48,659 bases of DNA from Candidatus Sungbacteria bacterium RIFCSPLOWO2_02_FULL_51_17 (GCA_001820785.1 MHQW01000006.1:6066-54724); one strand, 5' to 3'. Counted from the stretch's first letter, positions 7,209 to 16,208 are shown. A program made the numbers and translations. Notes: a model not told the origin generated them from the letters alone.

Positions 7209-8436
7209 GAACAAGACATTCTGCCGCGTCTGTGGCGGCCGGCGCCTTGAAACCGTCATCTCGCTTGGCGCGATGCCGCCAGCTAACGCCTTCACCAAAA
7301 AAGAGAAGCAAAACGTACCGGAGCTCCTCTTTCCTTTAGCATGCACGTTCTGCCACGCCTGCGGGTTTGTGGGCCTCTTGGATATCGTATCGCCGGAACT
7401 TCTTTTCGGAAATTACGTTTACGTCTCATCAACATCCCCGACATTCGTCGCTCACTTTGAAGAGTTCGCAGGATCGGTATCACAGCGCTTCGCATTCCCC
7501 GCGGGCTCCCTCATTCTTGATATCGGCTCAAATGACGGCATCCTTCTTCGCCCGTTCAAGGGGCGCGGATGGCGCGTTCTCGGAGTTGATCCCGCAACGG
7601 CGATCGCCGCACAGGCGAACGAAAACGGCATCACGACCATTCCGGCATTTTTCACGCCGGGACTTGCGCACACCGTCCGGGTTACAAGCGGAAAAGCTCA
7701 TGTCATAAGCGCTACCAGCGTCTTCCCGCATATTGACGATCTGGATTCGGTCATCGCGGGCGTGAAAGACCTGTTGCATGACAATGGCGTCTTTATCATT
7801 GAGGCGTATTACCTTCCCGACATCGTGGAAAAACGCCTCTTTGATACGATCTATCATGAGCACCTTTCGTATTTCACGGTGAAAACGCTAGCGACGCTTC
7901 TTGCGCGTCTCGGCATGGAAATGTTTGATGCTGAAAAGACCGATACGCACGGCGGCTCGCTTCGCGCCTTCATCCAGAAAAAGAATGGGCCGCATACCAT
8001 ATGCGCCGCCGTTGCTCAATTCATCGCGAATGAAAATCGCGCGCGCATGGGCGACATTGAAACGTTCCGTGCGTTTGCGCGAACCATTGAGGAGAACAAG
8101 CGGAATCTGACCGGACTGTTGTCAGACCTGAAGCGCCAAGAAAAACGCATCGCCGCGTACGGCGCGGCCGCAAAAGGCAACACGCTATTAAACTACTTCG
8201 GCATTGGAGCCGACGTCATTTCCTACGTGGTAGACGATAGTCCCTGGAAGCAAGGGCTTTACACCCCGGGCATGAAGATCCCGGTGGTCGCAGCCGAAGC
8301 GCTTGAAAGCATGCCTCCCGACTATCTCCTTATCCTTGCATGGAACTTTGCCGAACCAATTATGAGGAAATGTTCGGCATTCAGAGAACGCGGCGGAAAA
8401 TTCATCATACCAGTACCGGAACCGCGGATCGCATAA
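7174..8436 (+). CDS. class I SAM C-methyltransferase of the three-domain Methyltransf_13/14 type
   Basis: 420 residues from the ATG at 7174, inside the end of the cupin gene; the exact start is uncertain. Domain order is classic for sugar C-methyltransferases (TylCIII/NovU-like). First comes a zinc knuckle (C-x-x-C in FCRVCGG, then CTFCHACGF). Next is a Rossmann SAM domain with motif I LDIGSNDGILLRPF near 120-135 and the YHEHLSYFT loop. Last is a C-terminal Methyltransf_14 domain with AAYGAAAKGNTLLNYFG. It probably acts on a nucleotide-bound deoxysugar keto intermediate, consistent with the cupin upstream and the SDR 25 bp downstream. Confidence 0.9.
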   Translation: MRTTRSESTLCKNKTFCRVCGGRRLETVISLGAMPPANAFTKKEKQNVPELLFPLACTFCHACGFVGLLDIVSPELLFGNYVYVSSTSPTFVAHFEEFAGSVSQRFAFPAGSLILDIGSNDGILLRPFKGRGWRVLGVDPATAIAAQANENGITTIPAFFTPGLAHTVRVTSGKAHVISATSVFPHIDDLDSVIAGVKDLLHDNGVFIIEAYYLPDIVEKRLFDTIYHEHLSYFTVKTLATLLARLGMEMFDAEKTDTHGGSLRAFIQKKNGPHTICAAVAQFIANENRARMGDIETFRAFARTIEENKRNLTGLLSDLKRQEKRIAAYGAAAKGNTLLNYFGIGADVISYVVDDSPWKQGLYTPGMKIPVVAAEALESMPPDYLLILAWNFAEPIMRKCSAFRERGGKFIIPVPEPRIA

Positions 8437-8461
8437 CACCGCCAGAAAGGAGGCAATCCAC

Positions 8462-9574
8462 ATGAAAGAAAAAGGCGCACATACCGATCCGCACGCCGAT
8501 ATCATTCAGGATGATATTCTCACCATAGCGAACGCCTTGTACGAAGAAGCGGGGGCGCTGGAAGGGTCATCAGTCCTCATCACGGGAGGTGCCGGGTTTC
8601 TCGGCAGTTACATGGTTGCGACACTCCTTCATCTCAACACAACGCGCCTGCGGCGGCCATGCACAGTGACCGTAGTTGATAACTTCATCACCGGCTCCAA
8701 GAAAAACGTCATCACCGACGTTGACAAGAAACAGTTCCGGTTCGTTGAACACGACATCCGAAAACCCCTGCCGAAAGACATCACGGCTGACTACATTATT
8801 CATGCCGCAGGACTTGCCTCACCGTTTTACTACCGGAAGTATCCGCTTGAGACAATTGAGGTTGCGGTGCAGGGAACGAAACATTGCCTGGAACTTGCTC
8901 GTGAAAACAAGGTCAAAGGATTGCTGTATTTCAGCTCAAGCGAGATCTACGGCGATCCGCATCCCGATTTCATTCCCACGCCGGAAGAATACTGGGGCAA
9001 CGTTTCCCCCATCGGGCCGCGTGCCTGCTACGACGAATCAAAGCGCCTCGGGGAAACATTGTGCATGACCTACTTCCAGCTCTACGACCTTGCGGTAAAG
9101 ATCGTGCGGCCCTTTAACGTCTACGGACCAGGGATGAAAACGAATGACTACCGCGTGGTGCCGACCTTCATGACGAAGGCGCTCAAAGGCGAGGCCCTGC
9201 CCGTGCATGACACGGGAATGCAGACGCGGACGTTTTGCTACATTACGGACGCCGTCACGGGCTTTCTCAAAGTGCTTATCGCGGGAAGCCGTGGCGGAGT
9301 GTACAACGTCGGAACGTGCGATGAGGAGATCAGCATGACCGACCTTGCACGCCTGATCGCGCGGATCTCTCCGGCATCGGTGCCGGTAGAATGTATTGCG
9401 TATCCCGAGTCGTATCCTGCGGGCGAGCCGCGACGCCGCTGTCCCGATATTTCAAAAATATGCCGCGAGCTCACCTACCGCCCACGAGTGGATCTGGAAA
9501 CCGGCATGAAGCGAACGCTTGCGTGGTTCCAGGGCATTCTTGAAGAAGAGGCGCGCGAAACACGCACGCGATAG
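8462..9574 (+). CDS. extended SDR NAD(P)-sugar epimerase/dehydratase (UDP-glucuronate decarboxylase-like)
   Basis: 370 residues, with AAAGGAGG eight bases before the ATG, the strongest ribosome site in this operon. It has a Rossmann TGGAGFLGS motif (about 42-50), an acidic VVDNF strand end, NAD-loop HAAGLASP, a catalytic serine in SSSEIYG, and Y-x-x-x-K in YDESKR. VRPFNVYGPGM is typical of UDP-xylose synthase/RmlB-like enzymes. The most similar class known to me is UDP-glucuronate decarboxylase, but a 4,6-dehydratase or epimerase cannot be excluded. It is the last gene of the cupin-methyltransferase-SDR operon, which ends at a strong terminator. Confidence 0.9.
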   Translation: MKEKGAHTDPHADIIQDDILTIANALYEEAGALEGSSVLITGGAGFLGSYMVATLLHLNTTRLRRPCTVTVVDNFITGSKKNVITDVDKKQFRFVEHDIRKPLPKDITADYIIHAAGLASPFYYRKYPLETIEVAVQGTKHCLELARENKVKGLLYFSSSEIYGDPHPDFIPTPEEYWGNVSPIGPRACYDESKRLGETLCMTYFQLYDLAVKIVRPFNVYGPGMKTNDYRVVPTFMTKALKGEALPVHDTGMQTRTFCYITDAVTGFLKVLIAGSRGGVYNVGTCDEEISMTDLARLIARISPASVPVECIAYPESYPAGEPRRRCPDISKICRELTYRPRVDLETGMKRTLAWFQGILEEEARETRTR

Positions 9575-9610
9575 AGCAGGTCCGTCGCCACATGCGCGAA
9601 CCCAAACACA

Positions 9611-9637
9611 AAAACTCCCACACCGGGAGTTTTTTAT
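9611..9637 (+). terminator. terminator after the sugar operon
   Basis: AAAACTCCC/GGGAGTTTT stem with a five-base loop and a T run. The symmetry of A and T tracts would let it work in both directions. Confidence 0.88.
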
Positions 9638-9690
9638 ATTGCCGCACGCAGGGGCGGTACGAAAATATCATTTTGCATTTCCGAAAAAAA

Positions 9691-10501
9691 GGTACCTGAC
9701 ACCTATCTCCCTCTTTTCTATTCTTGACTTTGGTCTCTAAAAGATTTTCTTTCAACATAATAATGAAATGCTTCTTGAATCGTTTGGGGATATAACGATT
9801 TATATTCTCCGCGATCTGTTATGCTCGGTTTCTTTTCCGATTCGTAATAATCGTCAATAAGATCTTGTTCTTTTTCTAAATCAATAAGATTCCTTTCAAA
9901 TATACGCACAAAATCGATAATCTTTTTCCAAATCAACTCGCCATTAGGAAGCTCCTTTAATTTCTCCAATATATATTTCCGATAATCTATAATGCTGCCA
10001 ACTGAGATACCAGTAAATGGCCGGGCCAAACTGAGCCATTCAAACTCTGACATTTCAGAAACACTACTTTTATCTTGCGCCGCTTTATTGATAAGCTTAT
10101 CAAGAATCTCACGACTTATTGGAAAAACTCCAATATTTGAAAATGGCACATTCAATCTGCTATCGGTTAGCCAGTTAAAATCCGCCTCAATTCCAAGCCA
10201 TCTTTCATCGTTTTGATTCCTATCTTCTACAAAAAGCGTTATATCAATATCGCTTAAAGGCGTCGCGTAACCTTTTGTCATTGAACCGTATACATGCGCA
10301 GAAAGAACTTCCGGATATTTTTCCTTTAAAGTTTCGAACACCCCCCGAAAAGCATTTAACCGCTCTTTGGAAAACTTTTCGGGAGACAAGATAAATCGCC
10401 TGGTTTCAAGCAAACTCTTCACTTCTGCTGGAATTTCTCTCTTCTTTTCCATAATTATTACTTCCTAATGTTACCTAGTGTGGCTAAGGGTGTCAGATAC
10501 C
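9691..10501. mobile_element. AT-rich gene cassette bounded by 13-bp inverted repeats
   Basis: GGTACCTGACACC at 9691-9703 and GGTGTCAGATACC at 10489-10501 are inverted copies matching at 12 of 13 positions. They enclose one gene whose base composition is visibly AT-richer than both flanks. There is no transposase inside and no obvious target duplication. It could be a non-autonomous element or a gene picked up between REP-like repeats; the boundaries are inferred. Confidence 0.45.
9718..10452 (-). CDS. NTP_transf_2-type nucleotidyltransferase
   Basis: 244 residues; AGGAAG lies about nine bases before the ATG. The nucleotidyltransferase core is at about residues 45-80: YGSMTKGYATPLSDIDITLF carries the G-S motif and the D-x-D metal ligands. 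The C-terminal two thirds is helical and charged, as in aminoglycoside nucleotidyltransferase or toxin-antitoxin-type MNT proteins, but no partner HEPN gene is adjacent. The substrate is unknown. Codon use and base composition are much more AT-rich than all neighbours, and inverted repeats flank it, so recent acquisition is likely. Confidence 0.8.
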   Translation of the reverse strand: MEKKREIPAEVKSLLETRRFILSPEKFSKERLNAFRGVFETLKEKYPEVLSAHVYGSMTKGYATPLSDIDITLFVEDRNQNDERWLGIEADFNWLTDSRLNVPFSNIGVFPISREILDKLINKAAQDKSSVSEMSEFEWLSLARPFTGISVGSIIDYRKYILEKLKELPNGELIWKKIIDFVRIFERNLIDLEKEQDLIDDYYESEKKPSITDRGEYKSLYPQTIQEAFHYYVERKSFRDQSQE

Positions 10502-10556
10502 TCTTCCGTCGCTTCACACACCGCATGTGCTACCGGCCCTCTCCCCCGGCGGTCTT

Positions 10557-11258
10557 TCATTTTCGCATCGTAAAGCGGCATCGGATAACCGTCCATAAAA
10601 TAAGAAAACCGTGCCGCCAGTTTATTTTCTTCCCTTCATTATAATTCCGTGGGTGATAACGGATGGGCACATCCACCGTGGCGTACCCGGCCTTAAGCAC
10701 CTTACACATGAGTTCGTTATCAAAATCAAAGTTATTCGTCTCAATATCTATCGCGTCAATGACTTTTTTTGAGAACGCCTTATAGCACGCCTCGTACTCG
10801 CGGATATCAGCCCAAAAAAGAATGTTCGTCGTCCAGGTGATGAGGTGATTGCCGAACCAGCTTAACCAATAGAGCGATTTATGGCGCCGCCCGTCGGAAT
10901 CCGGCTGAATGCGAAAACCGACCGCAACATCCGCCGCACCCGAAAGAATAGGCGCGATCATGGCCGGATAATCCTTTGGGTCATACTCAAGATCGGCATC
11001 CTGAATAATGACAATATCCCCCGTCACTTTTCTAAACCCCGTTTTCACCGCACCCCCTTTACCGAGATTTTTTTCGTGAAATACGTAGGTGATATCGGGA
11101 ATTTTTTTGAGTATTTCGCGCGTGCGGTCCCGCGAGCCGTCATCCACCACGATGATCTCGCGGGTAACGGCGCCAAGATCAACCGCCCTAATGCGGCGGA
11201 TAATCTCCTCAATGGTCTTTTCTTCATTGTATGCGGGAATGACAATAGAAAGTTTCAT
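10557..11258 (-). CDS. GT2 glycosyltransferase, DPM1-like
   Basis: 233 residues with the canonical GT-A start MKLSIVIPAYNEEKTI, VVDDGSRD (about 38-45), GKGGAVKTG and the metal-binding DADLEYDP (about 87-94). The soluble C-terminus has the conserved R-x-N-Y-x-E-G-K-K-I segment of dolichyl/polyprenyl-phosphate sugar synthases. It probably loads mannose, glucose or a related sugar onto polyprenyl phosphate at the cytoplasmic face. The ATG is one base from the stop of the GT39-like gene, so translation is coupled and the two products are likely functional partners. It is the last gene of the operon; no strong terminator was found. Confidence 0.9.
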   Translation of the reverse strand: MKLSIVIPAYNEEKTIEEIIRRIRAVDLGAVTREIIVVDDGSRDRTREILKKIPDITYVFHEKNLGKGGAVKTGFRKVTGDIVIIQDADLEYDPKDYPAMIAPILSGAADVAVGFRIQPDSDGRRHKSLYWLSWFGNHLITWTTNILFWADIREYEACYKAFSKKVIDAIDIETNNFDFDNELMCKVLKAGYATVDVPIRYHPRNYNEGKKINWRHGFLILWTVIRCRFTMRK

Positions 11259-11259
11259 G

Positions 11260-12957
11260 CTACTCGCTTGTTATCTGATATATCTCAACATACGGCCCGG
11301 GGCGCCGAACAACACGGAGCATCTCTTCCGGGTCGGTGGGGTTATTAACCAGATCGCGAATATCGCGCACATCGGAGGCGGGCCAGAACGACACCACAAG
11401 GGTTTTGGGCACGCGAGCAAAACGCTCTTCTTTTTCCATTCGCTGTGCGCTGTGCCAGTACGAATACACTATGAACCCTTCGTGAATTTGCGCAACATCA
11501 AAATCGGTTCCGAGAAGTCGGTTCATTTCATACACCCGCCATCCAGAGCCTGACACGCCTCGCTCCGGATGCGCCAGGATCTCTTTTCGCCGTGTATCCA
11601 TCCCGCCAGCATTGTATCGCGCAAGATCACGAACGCTCTCGGCACTCATGGACACATACACCGAGTAGTCATCAAGCACAATCGTGGAACCAGGAGCTGC
11701 GTGTTCTTCTATCCACCGGACAGCAAGCGTTCTCGTATCTGATCGCTGAAGAAGCGCTGTGTACGAAAGCGTCGGCCATACCGCATACACCAAAAGTCCT
11801 GTCGCGTAACAGGCGTACAAAGCCATTCGTGATATGGTGCCACTCCACCTGTCACGCACAATAAAAAATGCGTGCGCGGCGCCAAGCGCCAAAAACGGCA
11901 CGACCGGAAGAACAAACCGCCAGTCAATCCGATGAAATCCGAACACAATACCAAGGCCATAGAGTGCGGGAAGCGCCAGAAAGAGTGATGAGATGAGGCG
12001 TTTTCTGCGGTACACACGCGCATAACCGATGAGTCCTGCAATGCCTGCAATAAGCAGGAGCGGGCTTTCGGACCAAAGATTATAGATGAACAGGCCTGCG
12101 TTTTGCAGAACATCGGTCCCCACCGCTTTTTGGGTCAGACGCGAAAGTTCAATGCCGAAGACACTTGCCGCCCCTGCCGTAAGCCATCCAAATTGGCGCG
12201 CGAACGCATAGGGGTTTGCAAAAGAGAACACGGCGACAAGAAACACAATAATGCCTGCACCGTACAGGAATTTTCTATCGCCGAAAAACCGCACCATGCT
12301 TTTTGCGTCCCGCGGAACACCTCCGCACACCCCCGCATGCGAAAGGAAAAACCATGGCAGGAGAATAAGCGGCACGTACCCGATGCCGAACCCAAGCCCG
12401 ATGGCAAGTGCCGAAAGAATATACCACTTGAAAGACCGCTCTTCGCGCATGCGAATAAGCGCGTACGCGCCGGCCACGATAAAAAACGTCGCCGGAACCC
12501 AAAATCGGCCGATCTGCGACTCGTGCACGTGCATGAACGAAAATGCGAGAAAAAGTGCCGCAAAAAAGCCGACCCGCTCCGATATCACGCGCTGCCCGAT
12601 GAGATACACGAACGCCACGGTACCCGCACCGAACAGGGCCGAAATGACGCGCACCACCCAAAGAAAATTCTCATAGTGAAAAATGACATACTCCCGAAAT
12701 CCGGCGATACCGGAAAACATGCCGAATATCATTCCAAAAACACCGAACGCCCCAAAGAATGGCGTGAGTATGTATGAAAACAGTGGCGGAAGGTAGACGA
12801 GATCAGTGCCAAACAAATGCCCCCGCTCAAGTATCGTGAAAGCGCCAAGCACCGAGACAAGTTCGTCTGCGCCGAAACTTTGCGGAAGTCCGTACATAAC
12901 GGCGCCAAGACGCAGAAGAAATGCTATGGCGATAATAGCGATGACCGGTCTTTTCAT
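11260..12957 (-). CDS. GT39/PMT-like membrane glycosyltransferase
   Basis: 565 residues from the ATG at 12957 (a TTG at 12966 would add three residues). About 12 hydrophobic segments. The first extracytoplasmic loop carries GADELVSVLGAF with the acidic pair expected for catalysis, and LPPLFSYILTPFFGAFG follows. A large soluble C-terminal part (about residues 400-565) contains DDYSVYVSMSAES and is probably outside the membrane. It presumably uses the lipid-linked sugar made by the GT2 encoded directly downstream. It is one base from the GtrA-like gene upstream. The acceptor (glycan, lipid or protein) is unknown. Confidence 0.85.
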   Translation of the reverse strand: MKRPVIAIIAIAFLLRLGAVMYGLPQSFGADELVSVLGAFTILERGHLFGTDLVYLPPLFSYILTPFFGAFGVFGMIFGMFSGIAGFREYVIFHYENFLWVVRVISALFGAGTVAFVYLIGQRVISERVGFFAALFLAFSFMHVHESQIGRFWVPATFFIVAGAYALIRMREERSFKWYILSALAIGLGFGIGYVPLILLPWFFLSHAGVCGGVPRDAKSMVRFFGDRKFLYGAGIIVFLVAVFSFANPYAFARQFGWLTAGAASVFGIELSRLTQKAVGTDVLQNAGLFIYNLWSESPLLLIAGIAGLIGYARVYRRKRLISSLFLALPALYGLGIVFGFHRIDWRFVLPVVPFLALGAAHAFFIVRDRWSGTISRMALYACYATGLLVYAVWPTLSYTALLQRSDTRTLAVRWIEEHAAPGSTIVLDDYSVYVSMSAESVRDLARYNAGGMDTRRKEILAHPERGVSGSGWRVYEMNRLLGTDFDVAQIHEGFIVYSYWHSAQRMEKEERFARVPKTLVVSFWPASDVRDIRDLVNNPTDPEEMLRVVRRPGPYVEIYQITSE

Positions 12958-12958
12958 A

Positions 12959-13216
12959 TTAGGCAATGACCTTTAAGAGGCGCAAAAGGGTATACCGCAC
13001 GATGAGCAAGCCGCCGACCACCACAACGCTTGAAATAACGGTCGGTATGCGAAGAACGTCAATGAACACCCAAAGGAAAAAAACTTGCGCCACCATGAGC
13101 GTGCCGCCCGTCCACAGATAATGAAAAAAAGAGCGGTCAAAAAAATAGCGGACGAGCGCGGAGGTCTTCGCTAAAGGTTCTTCAGGATATGATGATGTTC
13201 CGTCTGTCATGGTCAT
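12959..13216 (-). CDS. half-size GtrA-like membrane protein
   Basis: 85 residues; the ATG at 13216 overlaps the upstream stop as ATGA. There are two predicted membrane helices (LWTGGTLMVAQVFFLWVFIDVL and VISSVVVVGGLLIVRY). F-x-x-YLWTGG and the end RYTLLRLLKV match the beginning and end of GtrA family proteins, which normally have four helices in about 130 residues. GtrA proteins help polyprenyl-phosphate sugars reach the outer face. The position between a GT39-like/GT2 pair and other envelope genes supports that role. The missing half means it either dimerises or is a degenerate copy. Confidence 0.65.
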   Translation of the reverse strand: MTMTDGTSSYPEEPLAKTSALVRYFFDRSFFHYLWTGGTLMVAQVFFLWVFIDVLRIPTVISSVVVVGGLLIVRYTLLRLLKVIA

Positions 13217-14841
13217 ATGCGTATCTCGCGGGTATAGACGACCTCGTTCTCTTTTTTTTCTATGATCTCCTGATGCCGGATCCGAAGCGGCGACCCCTCC
13301 TGCCGCTGATAATAGCGGGAACTCGGGATAAACGAGTACGATGATTTCTCCCCATAAAAAATTTCTGCATCCTCCGGCCGCACGCCAATGCGATCCCGTA
13401 CAATAACGCCATCGTCCATGATGCGAAATGACCGTTCAAACGGCACCCGCGTGCGGGGCGGCGCGGTGATAAGATATTTCCTAAGAATTTTTTTCAGCAA
13501 TGCCCGCACTCCGTCGAAGCGGCCGACGAGCATCTGAAATCCTTTGAAAGCGATCATCGTCCATGTCTTCATGAGGGGTTCCGACACCGATTTCAAAAAG
13601 CCCCTGCATGAAAAATTCTTTTCAAGCGCATTGGAACACATCACTGTGTTGGCGAGATCAAGCGCGTTTGATGTCATGGCGCTCCCCTTCACGATAGCAT
13701 CAACCCCCGAATCAAGATAGGCGCGTCCGCCCGTATACAGGCGAAAGGGCCCGCCTTTGTAAAGATTTGTCACGAAGTAGAAGCGCCCGGTATCAATAAC
13801 GCGAATACCGCATCGCGGAAAATAGCGGTCAATTCTCCGCTCACGCAAAAAATCCTCTATCGTTTTTCCCGGCAATTCTTTATACGCGAGACCGGCCTGC
13901 AGCCAATTATATAAAATATATGACAGATACCGGTCATCAAGATTCTGCGGCGTAATGCCGGAACCCCTCTCAAGAGATACGCGGCAAAATTCGCCGATAA
14001 GACGCGCCCGGTCGTGATGCGCGGCAAAAAGAGTGAACCCAGACGGGATCAGATATTCGGTGTTGCGAGAACCGTATTCCCCGCCCGCCGTGTAATTCGG
14101 GTGAAGAAAGTTCATTATGAAGTCGGTCGCGCGCGTGATGGCGCCGACCACCGCTTCATCCCCGCTTTTTGCGTGATACTTTACAAGATAATCCACGGTT
14201 AACGAAAGATAGCCGATGTCAGGCCCGCCGTATTCGCTCCACCACCCCTCGCTATCCTCTGCGCCAACAAGATCGCGGGCCTTCTTGTGCGCTCCATCTT
14301 TATATCGCGCATCCCCAGTTAGCATCCACATATTGATAAGCGCCAGAAGGCACCCGGCCTCCTGGTTCCGCACAAGCGACTCATTGTGCGACAATAACCA
14401 GTCGGCGGCGCGGGAAAGAGCATGCACGGCTTGCTCATACGAACGCACCACATCCTTCCCCAAGAGCAGAAGCGCTTCGGAAAGTGCGGCGGTAACGAAC
14501 GCCGTTGCGACAAACGACCCTTCGTACGGATACCATTCGGAAAACGAGCCATCGGTATCCTGGATTGAAAGAGAGAAGGCGAGCGAGGCATCGCACCAGG
14601 CGCGTATCCGCTTGTCGCCCGCATACGGGTTCCCCTCAACATCGGACGCATAGAGAAGCGCTAGCGTCAGCGCGGCCTCCTGGTGCCGGGCACAACTGAT
14701 ATCGGACGTGCGATAATGCCAATAGGCGCGATCAAACGATCCGTACGAACGCGACATGCGGTAGCGATCCAGCTGTCCTAAAAGACGCGGAACTTCGGCA
14801 ATCGCGGACCGGAGGAATATATTGTTTTTTATTTTTTGCAT
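13213..14841 (-). CDS. alpha/alpha-toroid-like protein of a surface glycan operon
   Basis: 542 residues from the ATG at 14841, which lies inside the end of the preceding gene. The N-terminal about 330 residues are helical with repeated motifs (RHQEAALTLALLY, QDTDGSFSEWYPYEGSFVATAFVTAAL, DSEGWWSEYGGPDIGYLSLTVDYL), as in alpha/alpha-toroids of glycan lyases, glycoside hydrolases or terpene cyclases. The C-terminal part is probably beta-rich (RYFPRCGIRVIDTGRFYFVTN). This resembles the overall plan of heparinase II/III-type proteins, but I see no diagnostic catalytic motif. No signal peptide is visible. The role is inferred only from context: glycan modification or trimming. Confidence 0.6.
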   Translation of the reverse strand: MQKIKNNIFLRSAIAEVPRLLGQLDRYRMSRSYGSFDRAYWHYRTSDISCARHQEAALTLALLYASDVEGNPYAGDKRIRAWCDASLAFSLSIQDTDGSFSEWYPYEGSFVATAFVTAALSEALLLLGKDVVRSYEQAVHALSRAADWLLSHNESLVRNQEAGCLLALINMWMLTGDARYKDGAHKKARDLVGAEDSEGWWSEYGGPDIGYLSLTVDYLVKYHAKSGDEAVVGAITRATDFIMNFLHPNYTAGGEYGSRNTEYLIPSGFTLFAAHHDRARLIGEFCRVSLERGSGITPQNLDDRYLSYILYNWLQAGLAYKELPGKTIEDFLRERRIDRYFPRCGIRVIDTGRFYFVTNLYKGGPFRLYTGGRAYLDSGVDAIVKGSAMTSNALDLANTVMCSNALEKNFSCRGFLKSVSEPLMKTWTMIAFKGFQMLVGRFDGVRALLKKILRKYLITAPPRTRVPFERSFRIMDDGVIVRDRIGVRPEDAEIFYGEKSSYSFIPSSRYYQRQEGSPLRIRHQEIIEKKENEVVYTREIRI

Positions 14842-16196
14842 CGGATGACAACGACCGAGCCGCACACGCCCGCGCGAAGAAACCCTTGAAACGCAAGCAG
14901 TCGCGAAAGAAGGCGGCTTATGACCGTTGAACGGATCTCACGGTGAAGATAACTTGACCCCTCGCTTTTACGATACTGAAGGAACATCTGGCACACCTGC
15001 TCGTAAAAAGTCGGTATGGGGAAATATCCGGACCACGCAATGGTTGAAAATCCCGCCCGCCGCAACTCGCCGACCGTTTGGAAAATGCGTATGGGCCGAT
15101 AGGGTCCAAAAAACGCATAGATGCCGGTGGTGCGGACATCGGGACCGAAATACCACTTCACGGCCGTGAAGAAAATTTTGAGAAACACGTTCGCATGCCG
15201 CGCAATAATGATAAGCTCGCCTCCCCGCTCAAGTGTCGCGTATGTTTTCGTAAAAAGCGCTTTTCGCACATCCGATGGCAAACGTTCAAGCCGGTAGATC
15301 ATCGTAACCGTTTGTACCGCACCCGGAAACAGCCGCGGCGCATGCTCATCGTAGACGGTATTCGTCAGAAGCGGTAGTGTATGGGGCGCCTGCTGTTCAA
15401 CGGCGGCCAGGGTGTATGCGGCCGTCTCCTCCGTCAGGTCAACGGTATGAAGGGGGCCGTGGGGAAATTCGCGGATAAAACTGCCGTCGTAGGAACATAG
15501 GTCAAGCGCGGGAAATCGCATTCCGGAAAGCTCGCGCTTCACCAGGACGCGTTCGTGTCCGCTCATAATGTCCATCTCCTTCCCGAGCGATGTTTTACGG
15601 CAATAGTATCGCTGGTGATACCGAAGTGTTTCCAACGTCCACCGATCGGGATCATACACAAACGGCGGCCGCCGCGAATGCCCGAACGCTCCCTCATGAA
15701 GCGCTTCCGCAAGCGGTTTTCTCGGAACCTTTGTCGCTTTTTCCGCGCGCGTATCCGGATACCCCAAAAGAACGAAACAGCATATCCGTTCGGTATCGGG
15801 AATTCCGAGGATGTATTTTACGCCGCTGTCCGCGCCGTAACTGTTCATCGGAAGCGCCCCCAGTCCGTAATATTCCGCGGCAAGAAGCATGTGCCCCACG
15901 GCAAGAGACGCCCCCTGGATCGCCTCCTTAAAATTCCATCCGTCATATGTGACGACAACGACGACCGGCGCCCTGCGAATATTCGTGTTTGAAGCCGCCT
16001 CGGTAACAAGGCGCTCTTTTGTCGCGGCATCGGTAACAACGATAAAATTCCACGCCTGCTGGTTGCAGTTCGTAGGCGCATTCGTCGCAAGTTCAAGGAT
16101 GCGCCGAACAACCGAAGGATCAACCCCGTCGGGCCCGAAACTTCGTATGCTTTTCCTGTTCCGCACAACATCAAGAAATGTTTTTTGAGGATCCAT
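14829..16196 (-). CDS. nitroreductase domain fused to a SAM-methyltransferase-like domain
   Basis: 455 residues. Residues 1 to about 175 are a flavin nitroreductase: RKSIRSF near the start (FMN phosphate), APTNCNQQAWNFIVVTD (about 40-56), LAAEYYGLGALPM and a C-terminal GYPDTRAEKATKVPRKPL. Residues about 205-440 look like a class I methyltransferase: FPALDLCSYDGSFIREF replaces the usual D-x-G-x-G motif I, followed by VDLTEE, a MIYRLERLP post-motif, and LERGGELIIIARH. The glycine-poor motif I suggests altered or lost SAM binding. It is the first gene of the operon ending with GT39-like and GT2 and overlaps the next gene by 13 bp. The reaction is unknown; reduction coupled to methyl transfer on a glycan precursor is a guess. 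Confidence 0.75.
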   Translation of the reverse strand: MDPQKTFLDVVRNRKSIRSFGPDGVDPSVVRRILELATNAPTNCNQQAWNFIVVTDAATKERLVTEAASNTNIRRAPVVVVVTYDGWNFKEAIQGASLAVGHMLLAAEYYGLGALPMNSYGADSGVKYILGIPDTERICCFVLLGYPDTRAEKATKVPRKPLAEALHEGAFGHSRRPPFVYDPDRWTLETLRYHQRYYCRKTSLGKEMDIMSGHERVLVKRELSGMRFPALDLCSYDGSFIREFPHGPLHTVDLTEETAAYTLAAVEQQAPHTLPLLTNTVYDEHAPRLFPGAVQTVTMIYRLERLPSDVRKALFTKTYATLERGGELIIIARHANVFLKIFFTAVKWYFGPDVRTTGIYAFFGPYRPIRIFQTVGELRRAGFSTIAWSGYFPIPTFYEQVCQMFLQYRKSEGSSYLHREIRSTVISRLLSRLLAFQGFLRAGVCGSVVVIRCKK

Positions 16197-16208
16197 GATA
16201 GAGCGAGA

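Noticed and set aside
12103-12777. 224-codon plus-strand frame
   Set aside because: Antisense to the GT39-like gene. Its composition is Lys/Arg/His/Pro-rich, as expected for the complement of a hydrophobic coding sequence.
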